A model generated the notes under the pieces. The model was not told the DNA's origin. It was given only the letters and a program-made list of their open reading frames with translations, and did not search any database. This document shows positions 1 to 8,187 of a DNA stretch of 64,000 nucleotides, one piece after another (positions within the stretch are counted from its first letter, which is position 1; every line of letters starts with the position of its first letter). Source of the stretch: Paraburkholderia hiiakae (lineage in GTDB: Bacteria > Pseudomonadota > Gammaproteobacteria > Burkholderiales > Burkholderiaceae); contig NZ_CAJHCQ010000013.1 of assembly GCF_904848665.1 (NCBI RefSeq), positions 186,001 through 250,000 of the forward strand, written 5' to 3'. Position numbers and translations under genes: made by a program.

Positions 1-1
1 C

Positions 2-877
2 GACGTGCTCGTCGCCGCGGCCGATCGTCTCAATGTCGGTCTGTGCGGCGGCGGTACGCACGCGTTCCAGCAATGGAGCGACCGGCGCATCGTCGACACC
101 CCGCGCTTTCAGTATCTTTCCGAGCTGTACGGTTACCTTGCGAAGCAATTCACGGTGTTCGGCCAGCACGTGCATATCGGCTGCCCGGATGCGGACAGCG
201 CGCTTTTCCTGCTGCACTCCCTTTCGCGCTTCATTCCGCATTTCATCGCGCTCTCGGCGTCGTCGCCCTATGTGCAGGGTGTGGACACCGGATTTCATTC
301 GGCACGACTGAATTCCGTGTTCGCGTTTCCGCTGTCGGGCCGCGCGCCGTTCGTGCTGAGCTGGGAGGAGTTCAAGGAGTACTTCTCGAAGATGGTGCAC
401 ACGGGTGTTGTCAACAGCATGAAAGACTTCTACTGGGACATCCGCCCGAAACCCGGTTTCGGCACGATCGAGGTGCGCGTGATGGACACGCCGCTTTCGG
501 TGGAGCGCGCCGCTGCGATCGCCTGCTACATCCAGACGCTCGCACGCCATCTGCTCACCGATCGACCGATCGCGCCGCTCGAGGACGACTATCTCGTGTA
601 CACGTTCAACCGCTTCCAGGCGTGCCGCTTCGGCCTCGCCGGCACCTGCGTGAATCCGCAAACGGGCGAGCGGCGTACGATTTCCGAAGACATTCTCGAA
701 ACGCTGGATCGGATCGCGCCGCACGGCGAAGCGCTCGGCTCGACGCGCGCGCTCACCGAGATCGGCACAATCGCCCGCGCGCAGAATAACGACGCCACCT
801 GGCTGCGCAGCGTGGTGGCCGAGGAAAAATCGCTGCACGAAGCTGTGCGGCAACAGTGCCTGCGCTGGCGCGCCTGA
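2..877 (+). CDS. ybdK: YbdK-type carboxylate-amine ligase (glutamate-cysteine ligase 2 family), 5' truncated
   Basis: This is the C-terminal part (about 290 residues) of a protein whose start lies before the window; the family is usually about 370 residues. The segments QHVHIGCPD, SSPYVQGVDTGFHSARL and FGTIEVRVMDTPLS are typical of the GCS2/YbdK family. Members have weak ATP-dependent glutamate-cysteine ligase activity in vitro, but their physiological substrate is mostly unknown. The gene ends in CGC GCC TGA and is followed by a hairpin at 971-994. Family assignment is firm; the exact function is not. Confidence 0.85.
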   Translation, partial: DVLVAAADRLNVGLCGGGTHAFQQWSDRRIVDTPRFQYLSELYGYLAKQFTVFGQHVHIGCPDADSALFLLHSLSRFIPHFIALSASSPYVQGVDTGFHSARLNSVFAFPLSGRAPFVLSWEEFKEYFSKMVHTGVVNSMKDFYWDIRPKPGFGTIEVRVMDTPLSVERAAAIACYIQTLARHLLTDRPIAPLEDDYLVYTFNRFQACRFGLAGTCVNPQTGERRTISEDILETLDRIAPHGEALGSTRALTEIGTIARAQNNDATWLRSVVAEEKSLHEAVRQQCLRWRA

Positions 878-970
878 CGGGAATCAAAAAAGGGAGCCGG
901 CGGACGCACAGGACCACTGACCGATTTTCGCGGGGTGCCAGAAGCGCCCCGCGCCGGCAAAACAGGATGC

Positions 971-994
971 AAGGGCAGCTTTCGGGCTGCCCTT
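971..994 (+). terminator. Hairpin terminator after the ybdK-type gene
   Basis: A perfect 9-bp stem (AAGGGCAGC with GCTGCCCTT) closes a 6-nt loop. Only a short, interrupted T-rich tail follows (CGTGCTTTC), so termination may be inefficient. Confidence 0.5.
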
Positions 995-1360
995 CGTGCT
1001 TTCAGGGGCCGGGAAGTGGGCAAGAAGCGGGTAACAAGTGGGTCAAAAACGGGTCGCGTTGGTTCCGCGCGCCACTTTTTTCGAGGTGGATGAAATTTTT
1101 TTTGCTGGCTTCGAGGTACCTGGGGGTTCTTATTTTTTTGACCTGGGTCCCGACATGGGCCATATTCATGGACAAACGGCCCCACGCCGCTGTGGGCAAC
1201 CATCGATTTCCCTGCAAACTCAATGGACTACGTAATGATTGGTTAGCGACAATCGGGCAGATTCCAGTTGCGTTCGAGACAGAAATCCGCGATAACCTGC
1301 ATGAGTCATGGGGCGACGATTGCGAGCAGCCAGGAACCTGTCCACATAGCAATGGCGTGC

Positions 1361-1396
1361 TTATCAACGGGTTATCCACAATTCACGTTGGATAAG
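1361..1396. promoter_or_regulatory. Cluster of DnaA-box-like 9-mers
   Basis: A perfect consensus DnaA box, TTATCCACA, lies at 1372-1380. It is flanked on the left by TTATCAACG (1361-1369) and on the right by a reverse-strand near match, GTTGGATAA. The cluster sits upstream of the MarR gene. No replication-initiator gene is present, so this could be a DnaA-responsive promoter or a titration site rather than an origin. Confidence 0.35.
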
Positions 1397-1642
1397 TTAG
1401 CTGTGCGATTTGCCGCTCTCGCATAGAATGTCGGTTTGCTGCACTGGCGTCGGGACTTGAAGGATGTTTTCGGGGCCTGCGGCAAGGAAAATGACAGTGC
1501 AACGCAGCTATGGCGTGCGCGTTGCAGGTTTTTTCCAGATGGTGCGGCGTTCGGGATGACCGGGCGCCAGCGTTCCCACAGGCCGTCGGTCAAAGCGGCG
1601 GCTGACGATGCAGCGCAAGCTGCCAATAACCAGCGAAAGACT

Positions 1643-2281
1643 ATGAGCGAAGGCGTATATGGAGAGCAGGCAGCCGGGCGGGTGACCCATAGCCTGCTGC
1701 GACTTAGCACGGCTATGCGGAGCCAGGCGTGGGACTGGGCCGAAGGCGCAGGACTCACGCCTACCCAGGGCGAAATTCTCGTGCTGCTGATGCAGCGCAA
1801 GGGGCCGATGCGCCTCGGCGAGATCGCGCGTGAAACGGCCCTCACGGCCGCTACCACCAGCGATGCGGTGAGCACGCTCGAAACCAAGGGGCTCGTCGAA
1901 AAGCGTCGCGCGCTCGACGACGGCCGCGCACTCGCGGTGCGTCTGACCTCGCGCGGCCGCACGGCGGCGAAGAAGGCGTCGCAGTGGCCTGACTTCCTGT
2001 CGAAGGCGGTCGGCACACTGAAGGCGGACGAACAGTCCACGCTTTATCGCACGCTGCTCAAGACGGTTTATCTGCTCGAATCGCAGGAAACCAGCCCGCA
2101 ACACCGCATGTGCCTGACCTGCTCGCATTTCGAGCCGAGCAAGAACCCGAAGAAGACGCCGCATCACTGCCAGCTTCTGAACATCGATATGGCTGACACC
2201 GATCTGCGTCTCGATTGCTCGGTCTACGAACAGGCCGACGTGACGACCCAGAAGAAAAACTGGAAGATCTTCGCGGTTTAA
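1643..2281 (+). CDS. MarR-family transcriptional regulator with a four-cysteine C-terminal tail
   Basis: A 212-residue protein. Residues 10-140 look like a MarR winged helix: a helical dimerisation part, a recognition region around GEIARETALTAATTSDAV, and a wing with EKRRALDDGRALAVRLT. The C-terminal 60 residues are unusual for MarR and contain C157, C160, C176 and C192 spaced CX2C-X15-C-X15-C, plus nearby histidines, which suggests bound zinc or an iron-sulfur cluster. The ATG at 1643 was chosen because the MarR fold begins soon after it; the ribosome-binding site is weak. Target genes and ligand are unknown. The regulator class is firm; metal binding is inference. Confidence 0.88.
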   Translation: MSEGVYGEQAAGRVTHSLLRLSTAMRSQAWDWAEGAGLTPTQGEILVLLMQRKGPMRLGEIARETALTAATTSDAVSTLETKGLVEKRRALDDGRALAVRLTSRGRTAAKKASQWPDFLSKAVGTLKADEQSTLYRTLLKTVYLLESQETSPQHRMCLTCSHFEPSKNPKKTPHHCQLLNIDMADTDLRLDCSVYEQADVTTQKKNWKIFAV

Positions 2282-2424
2282 GGCCAAAGCTGCGCCGCCG
2301 CCCCAGGGCGGCCGGCGCGCGTTGACGCCTGCGCGCGTCATGCATGTAATGCACGGCAATGCGAAGCATCGCGATGTCGATTGCGTGCCGGTATTGTGTG
2401 CGTGGCGATTTGTGTAGTTCTCGC

Positions 2425-2450
2425 AAGTATTTGCCACAAGTATTTGCCAC
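2425..2450. repeat. Perfect 13-bp tandem duplication
   Basis: The unit AAGTATTTGCCAC occurs twice back to back (2425-2437 and 2438-2450), in the intergenic region upstream of the glutamine amidotransferase gene. It could be a binding-site duplication or simply a slippage product. Confidence 0.7.
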
Positions 2451-2544
2451 ACGTTTTATGGCACGACCGTAGGCGCAAGCGTTCGCAAGCGCCGTACAAA
2501 AACGGTAACGTGCAGCCGTCCACAGCCGACCCGGGAATTTACCG

Positions 2545-3273
2545 ATGAATCGCGAAGTATTGGCTGTGCGCCATGTCTATTTCGAGGACCTCGGCAGCTT
2601 CGAACGTGTGCTCGGCGACCGCGGACGCCCCGTGCGCTACGTCGACGTCGGCTTCGCGCGCGTTGGCGCGCTCAATCCCTTGTCGGCGTCGCTCATGGTC
2701 GTGCTCGGCGGCCCGATCAATGCGTGCGACGACGCACGCTATCCCACCCTGGTTCCTCTTGCCGCGATGATCGAAAAGCGCGTCGCGGCGGGTCTGCCCA
2801 CGCTCGGCATTTGCCTCGGCGCGCAGCTCATCGCGCGCGTGCTCGGTGCGCGCGTGTATGCCGGGCCCCAGCCCGAAATCGGCTGGACGCCGCTCACGCT
2901 CACCGACGCTGGCCGCGCCTCACCGCTGCAGCACCTCGACGCCGCGGCGACCTCCATGCTGCATTGGCATGGCGATACCTTCGATCTGCCGCAGGGCGCG
3001 ACGCGTCTTGCTTCCACGCCGCTGTGCGAGAACCAGGCGTTTTCATGGGGCGACCACGTGCTCGGCCTGCAATGCCATCCCGAAGTGCGCGCCGACCGCT
3101 TCGAGCCCTGGCTGATCGGTCATGCCGCTGAAATCGCCACCGCGGGCGTGGATGTCAACGCGCTGCGCGGCGATACGGCGCGCCACGGCCCGACGCTCGA
3201 AGCGCAGGCGAGCCGCATGTTTGGCGAATGGCTAGACGCCGTCGACGCACGCATGGCGGCGCGCCAACCCTGA
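2545..3273 (+). CDS. Class I glutamine amidotransferase (GMP-synthase-like GATase domain protein)
   Basis: A stand-alone GATase1 protein of 242 residues. The nucleophile elbow LGICLGAQ places the catalytic cysteine at residue 90, and LQCHPE near the end supplies His178 and Glu180, completing the triad. Such stand-alone proteins resemble the GATase half of GMP synthase and are often annotated as glutamine amidotransferases; the acceptor substrate cannot be told from sequence. The ATG at 2545 follows a GGGAAT stretch. No synthetase partner is adjacent, so it may act on its own, for example as a gamma-glutamyl hydrolase. Confidence 0.87.
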   Translation: MNREVLAVRHVYFEDLGSFERVLGDRGRPVRYVDVGFARVGALNPLSASLMVVLGGPINACDDARYPTLVPLAAMIEKRVAAGLPTLGICLGAQLIARVLGARVYAGPQPEIGWTPLTLTDAGRASPLQHLDAAATSMLHWHGDTFDLPQGATRLASTPLCENQAFSWGDHVLGLQCHPEVRADRFEPWLIGHAAEIATAGVDVNALRGDTARHGPTLEAQASRMFGEWLDAVDARMAARQP

Positions 3274-3401
3274 CGCACGCCTGAACCCGAGCTGAACCAC
3301 CTCACGCGGGCGCACGTCGCGTACGCGTTGTTCCCTGTCGAACGCGTGAAAAAAGCGCGTGATATTCTCGGACGCTTCTGCCAACCGTCCGTGGACCTCC
3401 C

Positions 3402-4514
3402 ATGAGCAAGCTCTTCACTCCGCTCGAACTGCGTGGCGTGACGCTCGCCAATCGCATCGTCGTCTCACCGATGTGCCAGTACTCCGCCGAGCGTGGCGAA
3501 GCCAACGACTGGCACATGATCCATCTCGGCCACCTGGCGCTTTCGGGCGCCGCGATGCTTTGTATCGAAGCGACGTCCGTCGAACCCGACGGTCGTATCA
3601 CGCCGGGCGATCTCGGCCTCTGGGACGACGTGACCGAAGCCGCGCTCGAGCCCGTCATCGCCGCTATCCGCCGCCATTCGCCAATTCGCGTCGCCATGCA
3701 GATCTCGCACGCGGGGCGCAAGGCATCGAGCCATGTACCGTGGGAGGGCGGTCAACTGATTTCGGTCGCCGACGGCGGGTGGCTGCCGCACGCGCCTTCG
3801 GCGCTCGCGCACAAGGAGGGCGAGGCGCCACCGCTCGCACTCGACGTCGCGGGTCTGAATCGCGTGCGCGATGCGTTCGTGGCCACGGCGCGCCGCGCTG
3901 CGCGTCTTGGCATCGACGCCCTCGAAATACACGCGGCGCACGGCTATTTGCTGCACCAATTTCTCTCGCCGATCGCGAACCAGCGCAGCGACGAGTACGG
4001 CGGCTCGCGCGAGAACCGCATGCGTTTTCCGCTCGAAGTGTTCGACGCCGTGCGCGCCGAATTTCCCGCCGATCGCCCGATTGGTGTGCGCGTTTCGGCA
4101 ACGGATTGGGTTGAAGGAGGCTGGACGCCTGAGGACACTGTCGTGCTCGCGCAGGCGCTCAAGGCACGCGGCGCGGACTGGATCGACGTGTCGTCGGGCG
4201 GTGTGTCGCCTCTGCAAAGAATTCCGCTCGAACCCGGCTATCAAGTGCCGTTCGCACGCCAGGTGAAGGCCGAAACCGGCATGACGACGATTGCGGTGGG
4301 CCTCATCACCGACGCCTTGCAGGCCAACCAGATCGTCGAAGACGGCGAAGCCGACATGATCGCGATGGCGCGCGCGATGCTCTACGATCCGCGCTGGCCG
4401 TGGCACGCCGCGGCACAACTCGGCGCGAGCGTGAGTGCGCCACCGCAATACTGGCGCTCGCAGCCGCGCGAGTTGAAGAAGCTATTCGGCGAGACGACAC
4501 TCGGTCAGCGCTGA
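3402..4514 (+). CDS. NADH:flavin oxidoreductase, Old Yellow Enzyme family (YqjM/XenA type)
   Basis: A 370-residue FMN-dependent TIM-barrel enzyme that reduces activated C=C bonds of enones and similar electrophiles with NAD(P)H. Visible motifs are SPMCQYSAE (Cys25 and Tyr27, the thermophilic-like OYE signature), IHAAHGYLLHQFLSP with the His177/His180 substrate-binding pair, the NQRSDEYGGS loop and a C-terminal ARAMLYDPRWPWHAA segment. Length is normal for the family. It stands alone, with its own short leader and a GC-rich hairpin downstream. The physiological substrate is unknown; detoxification is likely. Confidence 0.92.
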   Translation: MSKLFTPLELRGVTLANRIVVSPMCQYSAERGEANDWHMIHLGHLALSGAAMLCIEATSVEPDGRITPGDLGLWDDVTEAALEPVIAAIRRHSPIRVAMQISHAGRKASSHVPWEGGQLISVADGGWLPHAPSALAHKEGEAPPLALDVAGLNRVRDAFVATARRAARLGIDALEIHAAHGYLLHQFLSPIANQRSDEYGGSRENRMRFPLEVFDAVRAEFPADRPIGVRVSATDWVEGGWTPEDTVVLAQALKARGADWIDVSSGGVSPLQRIPLEPGYQVPFARQVKAETGMTTIAVGLITDALQANQIVEDGEADMIAMARAMLYDPRWPWHAAAQLGASVSAPPQYWRSQPRELKKLFGETTLGQR

Positions 4515-4613
4515 TACGCTGCGCGCGGCGCTTGTCTCACGGCGCATATGGGTTGAACGAAAGAGGCGCGAGCGTGTACGATGCCGTCTGTGGCGCGCCG
4601 GGCGTCGCATGAG

Positions 4614-4636
4614 CGCGGCGCCCAATCGGCGCCGCG
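4614..4636 (+). terminator. GC-rich hairpin after the OYE gene
   Basis: A 9-bp perfect stem (CGCGGCGCC with GGCGCCGCG) around CAATC, followed by only three T residues. It probably slows or stops transcription of the oxidoreductase gene. The remaining 4515-4814 interval shows no other feature I can support. Confidence 0.4.
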
Positions 4637-4814
4637 TTTGCGTACGGAGCGCGACGAGGCAGGACGCGAAGTTTGATGCAAGGGCCGATGCAAGGCCAGG
4701 CAGACCGTCAGGCACGGCTTCATGAGAGAGCCGCAGGCGGCGCGCGAGGATGTGTTCCAAGCCGCCTGTCATGACCGGGACAGTCTCCCCCAGTACTTCA
4801 CAAGGATTCATTCA

Positions 4815-5321
4815 ATGAGTGAACGCAGGATCGTCGTGCGCCAGTCGGGCGTGCACGGCAAGGGCGTGTTTGCGGCGGTCCCCATTGCGACCGGCGAACG
4901 ACTGATCGAATACAAGGGCGAGCGCATCTCCTGGAAGGAAGCGCTGCGGCGTCATCCGCATAATCCTGACGAGCCGAATCACACGTTCTATTTCGCGCTC
5001 GACGACGGCGACGTGATCGACGGCAAGGTGAAGGGCAACAGCGCGCGCTGGATCAATCACTCGTGCGCGCCGAACTGCGAAGCCGAGGAAATCGAAGGAC
5101 ACGTCTATATTCACGCGCTGCGCGATATCGCGGAAGGCGAGGAACTCTTCTACGACTACGGCCTCGTGATCGACGCGAAGCAGACGAAGAAGCTCAAGCG
5201 TGAATACGAATGCCGTTGCGGCGCCCGCAAGTGCCGCGGCACAATGCTCGCGCCGCCCGACGACGACAAGTCTGCGAAGGGCGCAAAAGCGGCGAAGGGC
5301 AAGAGCAAAAAGAAGAAGTAA
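4815..5321 (+). CDS. SET-domain protein-lysine methyltransferase-like protein
   Basis: A 168-residue protein made of a compact SET domain plus a post-SET-like cysteine cluster. SAM-binding and catalytic motifs are clear: GVHGKGVFA near residue 12, RWINHSCAPNCE at 79-89 and ELFYDYG with Tyr115. C133, C135 and C140 (CRCGARKC) match a post-SET zinc motif. The last 20 residues are rich in lysine and alanine, ending in a KKKK run, like a nucleic-acid-binding tail. The ATG at 4815 was chosen over upstream in-frame codons because the SET fold starts directly there. Bacterial substrates are unknown; a DNA-associated protein is plausible inference. Confidence 0.9.
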   Translation: MSERRIVVRQSGVHGKGVFAAVPIATGERLIEYKGERISWKEALRRHPHNPDEPNHTFYFALDDGDVIDGKVKGNSARWINHSCAPNCEAEEIEGHVYIHALRDIAEGEELFYDYGLVIDAKQTKKLKREYECRCGARKCRGTMLAPPDDDKSAKGAKAAKGKSKKKK

Positions 5322-5352
5322 GCGCCGCAACGCGCGTCGCATCGCATCAAGC

Positions 5353-5378
5353 ACAAGGGCCGCATGAGCGGCCCTTGT
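5353..5378. terminator. Bidirectional terminator between SET gene and sensor kinase gene
   Basis: An 11-bp perfect stem, ACAAGGGCCGC with GCGGCCCTTGT, around ATGA. GTCGTTTTCG follows on the plus strand. It lies between two convergent genes. Confidence 0.7.
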
Positions 5379-5400
5379 CGTTTTCGTGGCGTTTGCCGCC

Positions 5401-6969
5401 TCAGAGATCGATGCTCGCCTGATGGGTCGGTTTCTTCTCGCGTGGCGGTTCGTCGGACTTGAGCGTCTGGAGCTGTGCGGTCTCGGTGGCGCTGCCTTCC
5501 TTGCTGTCTCGCTTGTCTTTGACGTCCGTGCGCACCGGCGTGCGGAGATTCGCGAGCGGCACACGCACGATGAAGCGCGCACCGCCTTCCGGTGCATCGT
5601 CGTAGTGCACGCTGCCACGATGCAGCGCCATGATGTCGTGGACGATTGCGAGACCAAGGCCCGCGCCGCCGTCCACGCCGTTCTCGCTCTGGGCGTCGCC
5701 TCGGAAGAAGCGCTTGAAAAGATCCGATTGTTGCAAAGCGGGCACGCCGCCGCCGTTGTCTTCCACGATGATCTCGGCCATCGGTACGCCGTCTGCGGAG
5801 GACTGCGAAACAGTCACGGTGATACGGCCGCCCTCTAACCGCGCGGGCGGCAAATATTTGAGCGCGTTGTCCAGCAGATTCGCGATGACCTCGTGCAGCA
5901 GCACGGGGTTGCCGCGCACCATCAACGGCGTGTCGTTTTCGGGGTCGTCGAGGCGCTGGAAACCGAGGTCGACATGGCTCGCCAGCGCGCGCGGCACCCA
6001 CTCGGCTCCTGTCTCGAACGCGAGCGCGGCCATGTCGATATCGACGAAACGCGCGGCTTGCTCACCCGGCTCCGCGCGAGCAAGCGAGAGCAACTGATTG
6101 GACAGACGCACCGCGCGATCGGCGGCCGCGCGCAGCTCGCGCACGGCGTCGTTGACCTTTTGCGGCTCGCGCGCATTCACGGCCTGTTCGGCGTGCAGCT
6201 TCACCGCGGTGAGCGGCGTGCGCAACTGGTGGGCCGCGTCGGCGATGAACTTGCGCTGCGCGTCGAGCGCGGTCTTCAGACGGCCGAGCAGCGCGTTGAG
6301 TGCGCCGGTGAGCGGACGGATCTCGACGGGCACGTAGGTCTCGTCCACAGGTTCGAGGGACGTGTGCGTCTGGCGGTTGAGTGAGTCGGCGAGCGCGGTG
6401 AGTGGGTTGAGCTGCTGGTTGACCACGCGCCACACGATGACCCAGCCGGCGAGCAGCAGGAGCAGCAACGGCATCATGATCGCGACGAGAAATTCGGCCG
6501 CGATGCGAAAGCGATGATGCACAGGCTGACCGACTTCCACGACGATCGGGTTGCCGTGTGTCTGCGGCACCCGCACCTGGGCGACGCGCACGGTCACGCC
6601 CTTATAGATCGTTTCGAACACGTACGCGTAGTGCATGCGGCGCACGTTGGTGCCCTGCAGCGGCAGATCGTGATCGCCCGCGATTTCGGTTTCGCCGTTG
6701 CTGATGCGATAGATGAGGTGCTCGACGGGGTCGGAAAACATCGCCTGCGCGAGGGGCGGGACGGTACTGGCGGCATCGTCGCCGGCGATTTGGATCTGCC
6801 GGGAAATGGCCGTGGCGAGGTCGGCGAGCGAGCGATCGACTACGTGCTGCGTGTACTGCCAGGCGAGCCAATAGGCGATCAGGCCGCTCATCAGTGCGAG
6901 CAGCGAAAGCGGGGCGGCGAGGCGCCGTAGCAGCGTGCGCCGCAGACTCGTTGCGGCCGGTGAGGACAT
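5401..6969 (-). CDS. Sensor histidine kinase (TctE/QseC-like) of a two-component system
   Basis: A 522-residue membrane kinase. TM1 is about residues 20-37 and TM2 about 158-182, enclosing a periplasmic sensor region of about 120 residues. A HAMP-like linker follows, then the H-box FIADAAHQLRTPL (His247), the N-box IANLLDNALKY, and the G-boxes EDNGGGVP and GAGLGLAIV. The kinase autophosphorylates and passes phosphate to the regulator encoded just upstream (7164-7850). The ATG at 6969 was preferred over an upstream in-frame start, which would add 41 residues encoded by tandem repeats. The tail after the ATPase domain is Lys/Glu-rich. The stimulus is unknown; the TctE-like layout suggests small organic acids, but this is not shown. 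Confidence 0.92.
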   Translation of the reverse strand: MSSPAATSLRRTLLRRLAAPLSLLALMSGLIAYWLAWQYTQHVVDRSLADLATAISRQIQIAGDDAASTVPPLAQAMFSDPVEHLIYRISNGETEIAGDHDLPLQGTNVRRMHYAYVFETIYKGVTVRVAQVRVPQTHGNPIVVEVGQPVHHRFRIAAEFLVAIMMPLLLLLLAGWVIVWRVVNQQLNPLTALADSLNRQTHTSLEPVDETYVPVEIRPLTGALNALLGRLKTALDAQRKFIADAAHQLRTPLTAVKLHAEQAVNAREPQKVNDAVRELRAAADRAVRLSNQLLSLARAEPGEQAARFVDIDMAALAFETGAEWVPRALASHVDLGFQRLDDPENDTPLMVRGNPVLLHEVIANLLDNALKYLPPARLEGGRITVTVSQSSADGVPMAEIIVEDNGGGVPALQQSDLFKRFFRGDAQSENGVDGGAGLGLAIVHDIMALHRGSVHYDDAPEGGARFIVRVPLANLRTPVRTDVKDKRDSKEGSATETAQLQTLKSDEPPREKKPTHQASIDL

Positions 6970-7059
6970 GATGGCTTCGGGGCGAATAATGAATCGTGGG
7001 TGCGGCGGCGTGCGCCACACGGGATCGATCCATTGTACGCGGGCCGCGGGCGTGGCGGC

Positions 7060-7103
7060 TGAAGTCCCATTGATGCGCCATTGAAGGGCCAATGAAGGGC
7101 CAT
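7060..7103. repeat. Four imperfect 11-bp tandem repeats between response regulator and kinase genes
   Basis: Four consecutive 11-mers begin with TGA: TGAAGTCCCAT, TGATGCGCCAT, TGAAGGGCCAA and TGAAGGGCCAT. They lie between the kinase start (6969) and the regulator stop (7164). OmpR-family regulators bind direct repeats of about one helical turn, so an autoregulatory site is possible. Confidence 0.6.
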
Positions 7104-7113
7104 CAAGCGCAAA

Positions 7114-7137
7114 CGGCGGCGGAATGTTCCGCCGCCG
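7114..7137 (-). terminator. GC-rich hairpin downstream of the response regulator gene
   Basis: An 11-bp inverted repeat (CGGCGGCGGAA with TTCCGCCGCCG) separated by only 2 nt, so the closing pairs must open. On the minus strand it is followed by TTTGCGC. It may partly terminate transcription before the kinase gene. Confidence 0.4.
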
Positions 7138-7163
7138 CTGGCTGGCTCAGGAAGCGAGGCGGA

Positions 7164-7850
7164 TCAGGCCGCCTGGCGGATTTCCTGCAGCAGGTAGCCG
7201 AAGCCGCGCACCGTGACGATTTCGACGCGGCAGTTCTCGAGCTTCTTGCGCACGCGGTGCACGTAGACTTCGATCGCGGTGTCGCCGAGATCGCCGCCGA
7301 AGTGCGTGAGGTGGTCCTGCAGTTGCGCCTTGCTCACCACGCGGCCATGACGCAGCAGCAGCATTTCGAGCACGGCGAACTCGCGCGGCGAGAGTTCGAG
7401 CGGCTTGTCGTCGTTGAAGATGCGGCGATCGACGCCCGACAGGCGCACGCCGCCGAGCGACACTTCGGGGCGCGGCACGTCGCCGTGCGGGCCGCTGCGG
7501 CGCATCACGGCGCGAATGCGCGCTTCAAGCTCGGCCGGTTCGAACGGCTTGAGCATGTAGTCGTCGGCGCCGGAATTCAGGCCCTGGACGCGGTCGTTCA
7601 GTTCGTCGCGCGCGGTGAGCACGATAACGGGCGTGTGGCGGTTGCTTTGGCGAAAGCGCGAAAGCAGCGTCATGCCGTCGATGCCCGGCAGGCCGAGATC
7701 GAGGATCACGAGCTCATGGCGATTCTGCGTGAGGGCCTGTTCGGCGAAGATGCCGTCGTGGACCATGTCGACCGTGAAGCCGGCTTGTTCGAGGCTGGAC
7801 TGGATGCCGCGTGCGATAGGGCGGTCGTCTTCGATCAGAAGGAGTCGCAT
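7164..7850 (-). CDS. OmpR/PhoB-family response regulator (TctD/QseB-like)
   Basis: A 228-residue two-domain regulator. The receiver domain has the acidic pair ED (residues 7-9), phospho-acceptor Asp51 in LVILDLGLPG and the conserved Lys in YMLKPFE near residue 100. The C-terminal winged helix (about 130-225) includes LSPREFAVLEMLL and ending motif VRGFGYLL. It is the first gene of the pair with the kinase at 5401-6969; the gap of about 190 bp holds tandem repeats and a hairpin. It diverges from the DUF3717 gene, sharing a 106-bp upstream region. Confidence 0.94.
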   Translation of the reverse strand: MRLLLIEDDRPIARGIQSSLEQAGFTVDMVHDGIFAEQALTQNRHELVILDLGLPGIDGMTLLSRFRQSNRHTPVIVLTARDELNDRVQGLNSGADDYMLKPFEPAELEARIRAVMRRSGPHGDVPRPEVSLGGVRLSGVDRRIFNDDKPLELSPREFAVLEMLLLRHGRVVSKAQLQDHLTHFGGDLGDTAIEVYVHRVRKKLENCRVEIVTVRGFGYLLQEIRQAA

Positions 7851-7956
7851 GGGATTCGCTCAAGTACAATGGGTTTTAGCGTTCAGGCACGCAGTTCGCG
7901 AAGCGTCGCTTGCTGAGCTCACAGCACAGCCCGACGGTTGCGCGATCACGATCCAC

Positions 7957-8187
7957 ATGTCCGATATTTCGATCACCGAACTCGAAGCCGCGATCAACTT
8001 CTGGCGCAACCGCTCGCCTTCGATTGGCGACGAACTCGCGTTGTGCCAGGAGGCGAGTGCGCTCTCCAAGCCTTATGCGCTGCTGATTGTACAGCGTCAG
8101 AACGCCATATCACCGGAACGTTTAGACCCGATTGCCCGAGCTGCCTGGGAGTCTTACGTATCCATCAAGAATAGCCTTCAAAGCTGA
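7957..8187 (+). CDS. Small DUF3717-type protein
   Basis: A 76-residue soluble protein, beginning MSDISITELEAAINFWRN and containing PSIGDELALCQEASALSKPYA. This resembles the DUF3717 family of small proteins in Burkholderiaceae, which has no known function. The ATG at 7957 is the first one fitting the family N terminus; upstream in-frame codons overlap the divergent response-regulator gene. There is a TACAAT hexamer near 7865 that could be its -10 element. Function is not known. Confidence 0.75.
   Translation: MSDISITELEAAINFWRNRSPSIGDELALCQEASALSKPYALLIVQRQNAISPERLDPIARAAWESYVSIKNSLQS

Larger units (their letters stand above)
878..1642. other. 765-bp intergenic region with hairpin, possible small ORF and DnaA-box-like cluster
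   Basis: No convincing gene is seen here. It holds a terminator-like hairpin (971-994), a T/A-rich stretch around 1078-1145 that is unlike the GC-rich neighbours, a weak small ORF (1090-1395) with one hydrophobic segment near its N terminus, and a cluster of DnaA-box-like sequences (1361-1396). The stretch just before the MarR start is open in the MarR frame, but I see no ribosome-binding site or family match supporting an extended protein. Confidence 0.5.

Noticed and set aside
1436..1642. In-frame upstream extension of the MarR protein
   Set aside because: No ribosome site and no similarity to MarR N termini; the fold starts near 1643.
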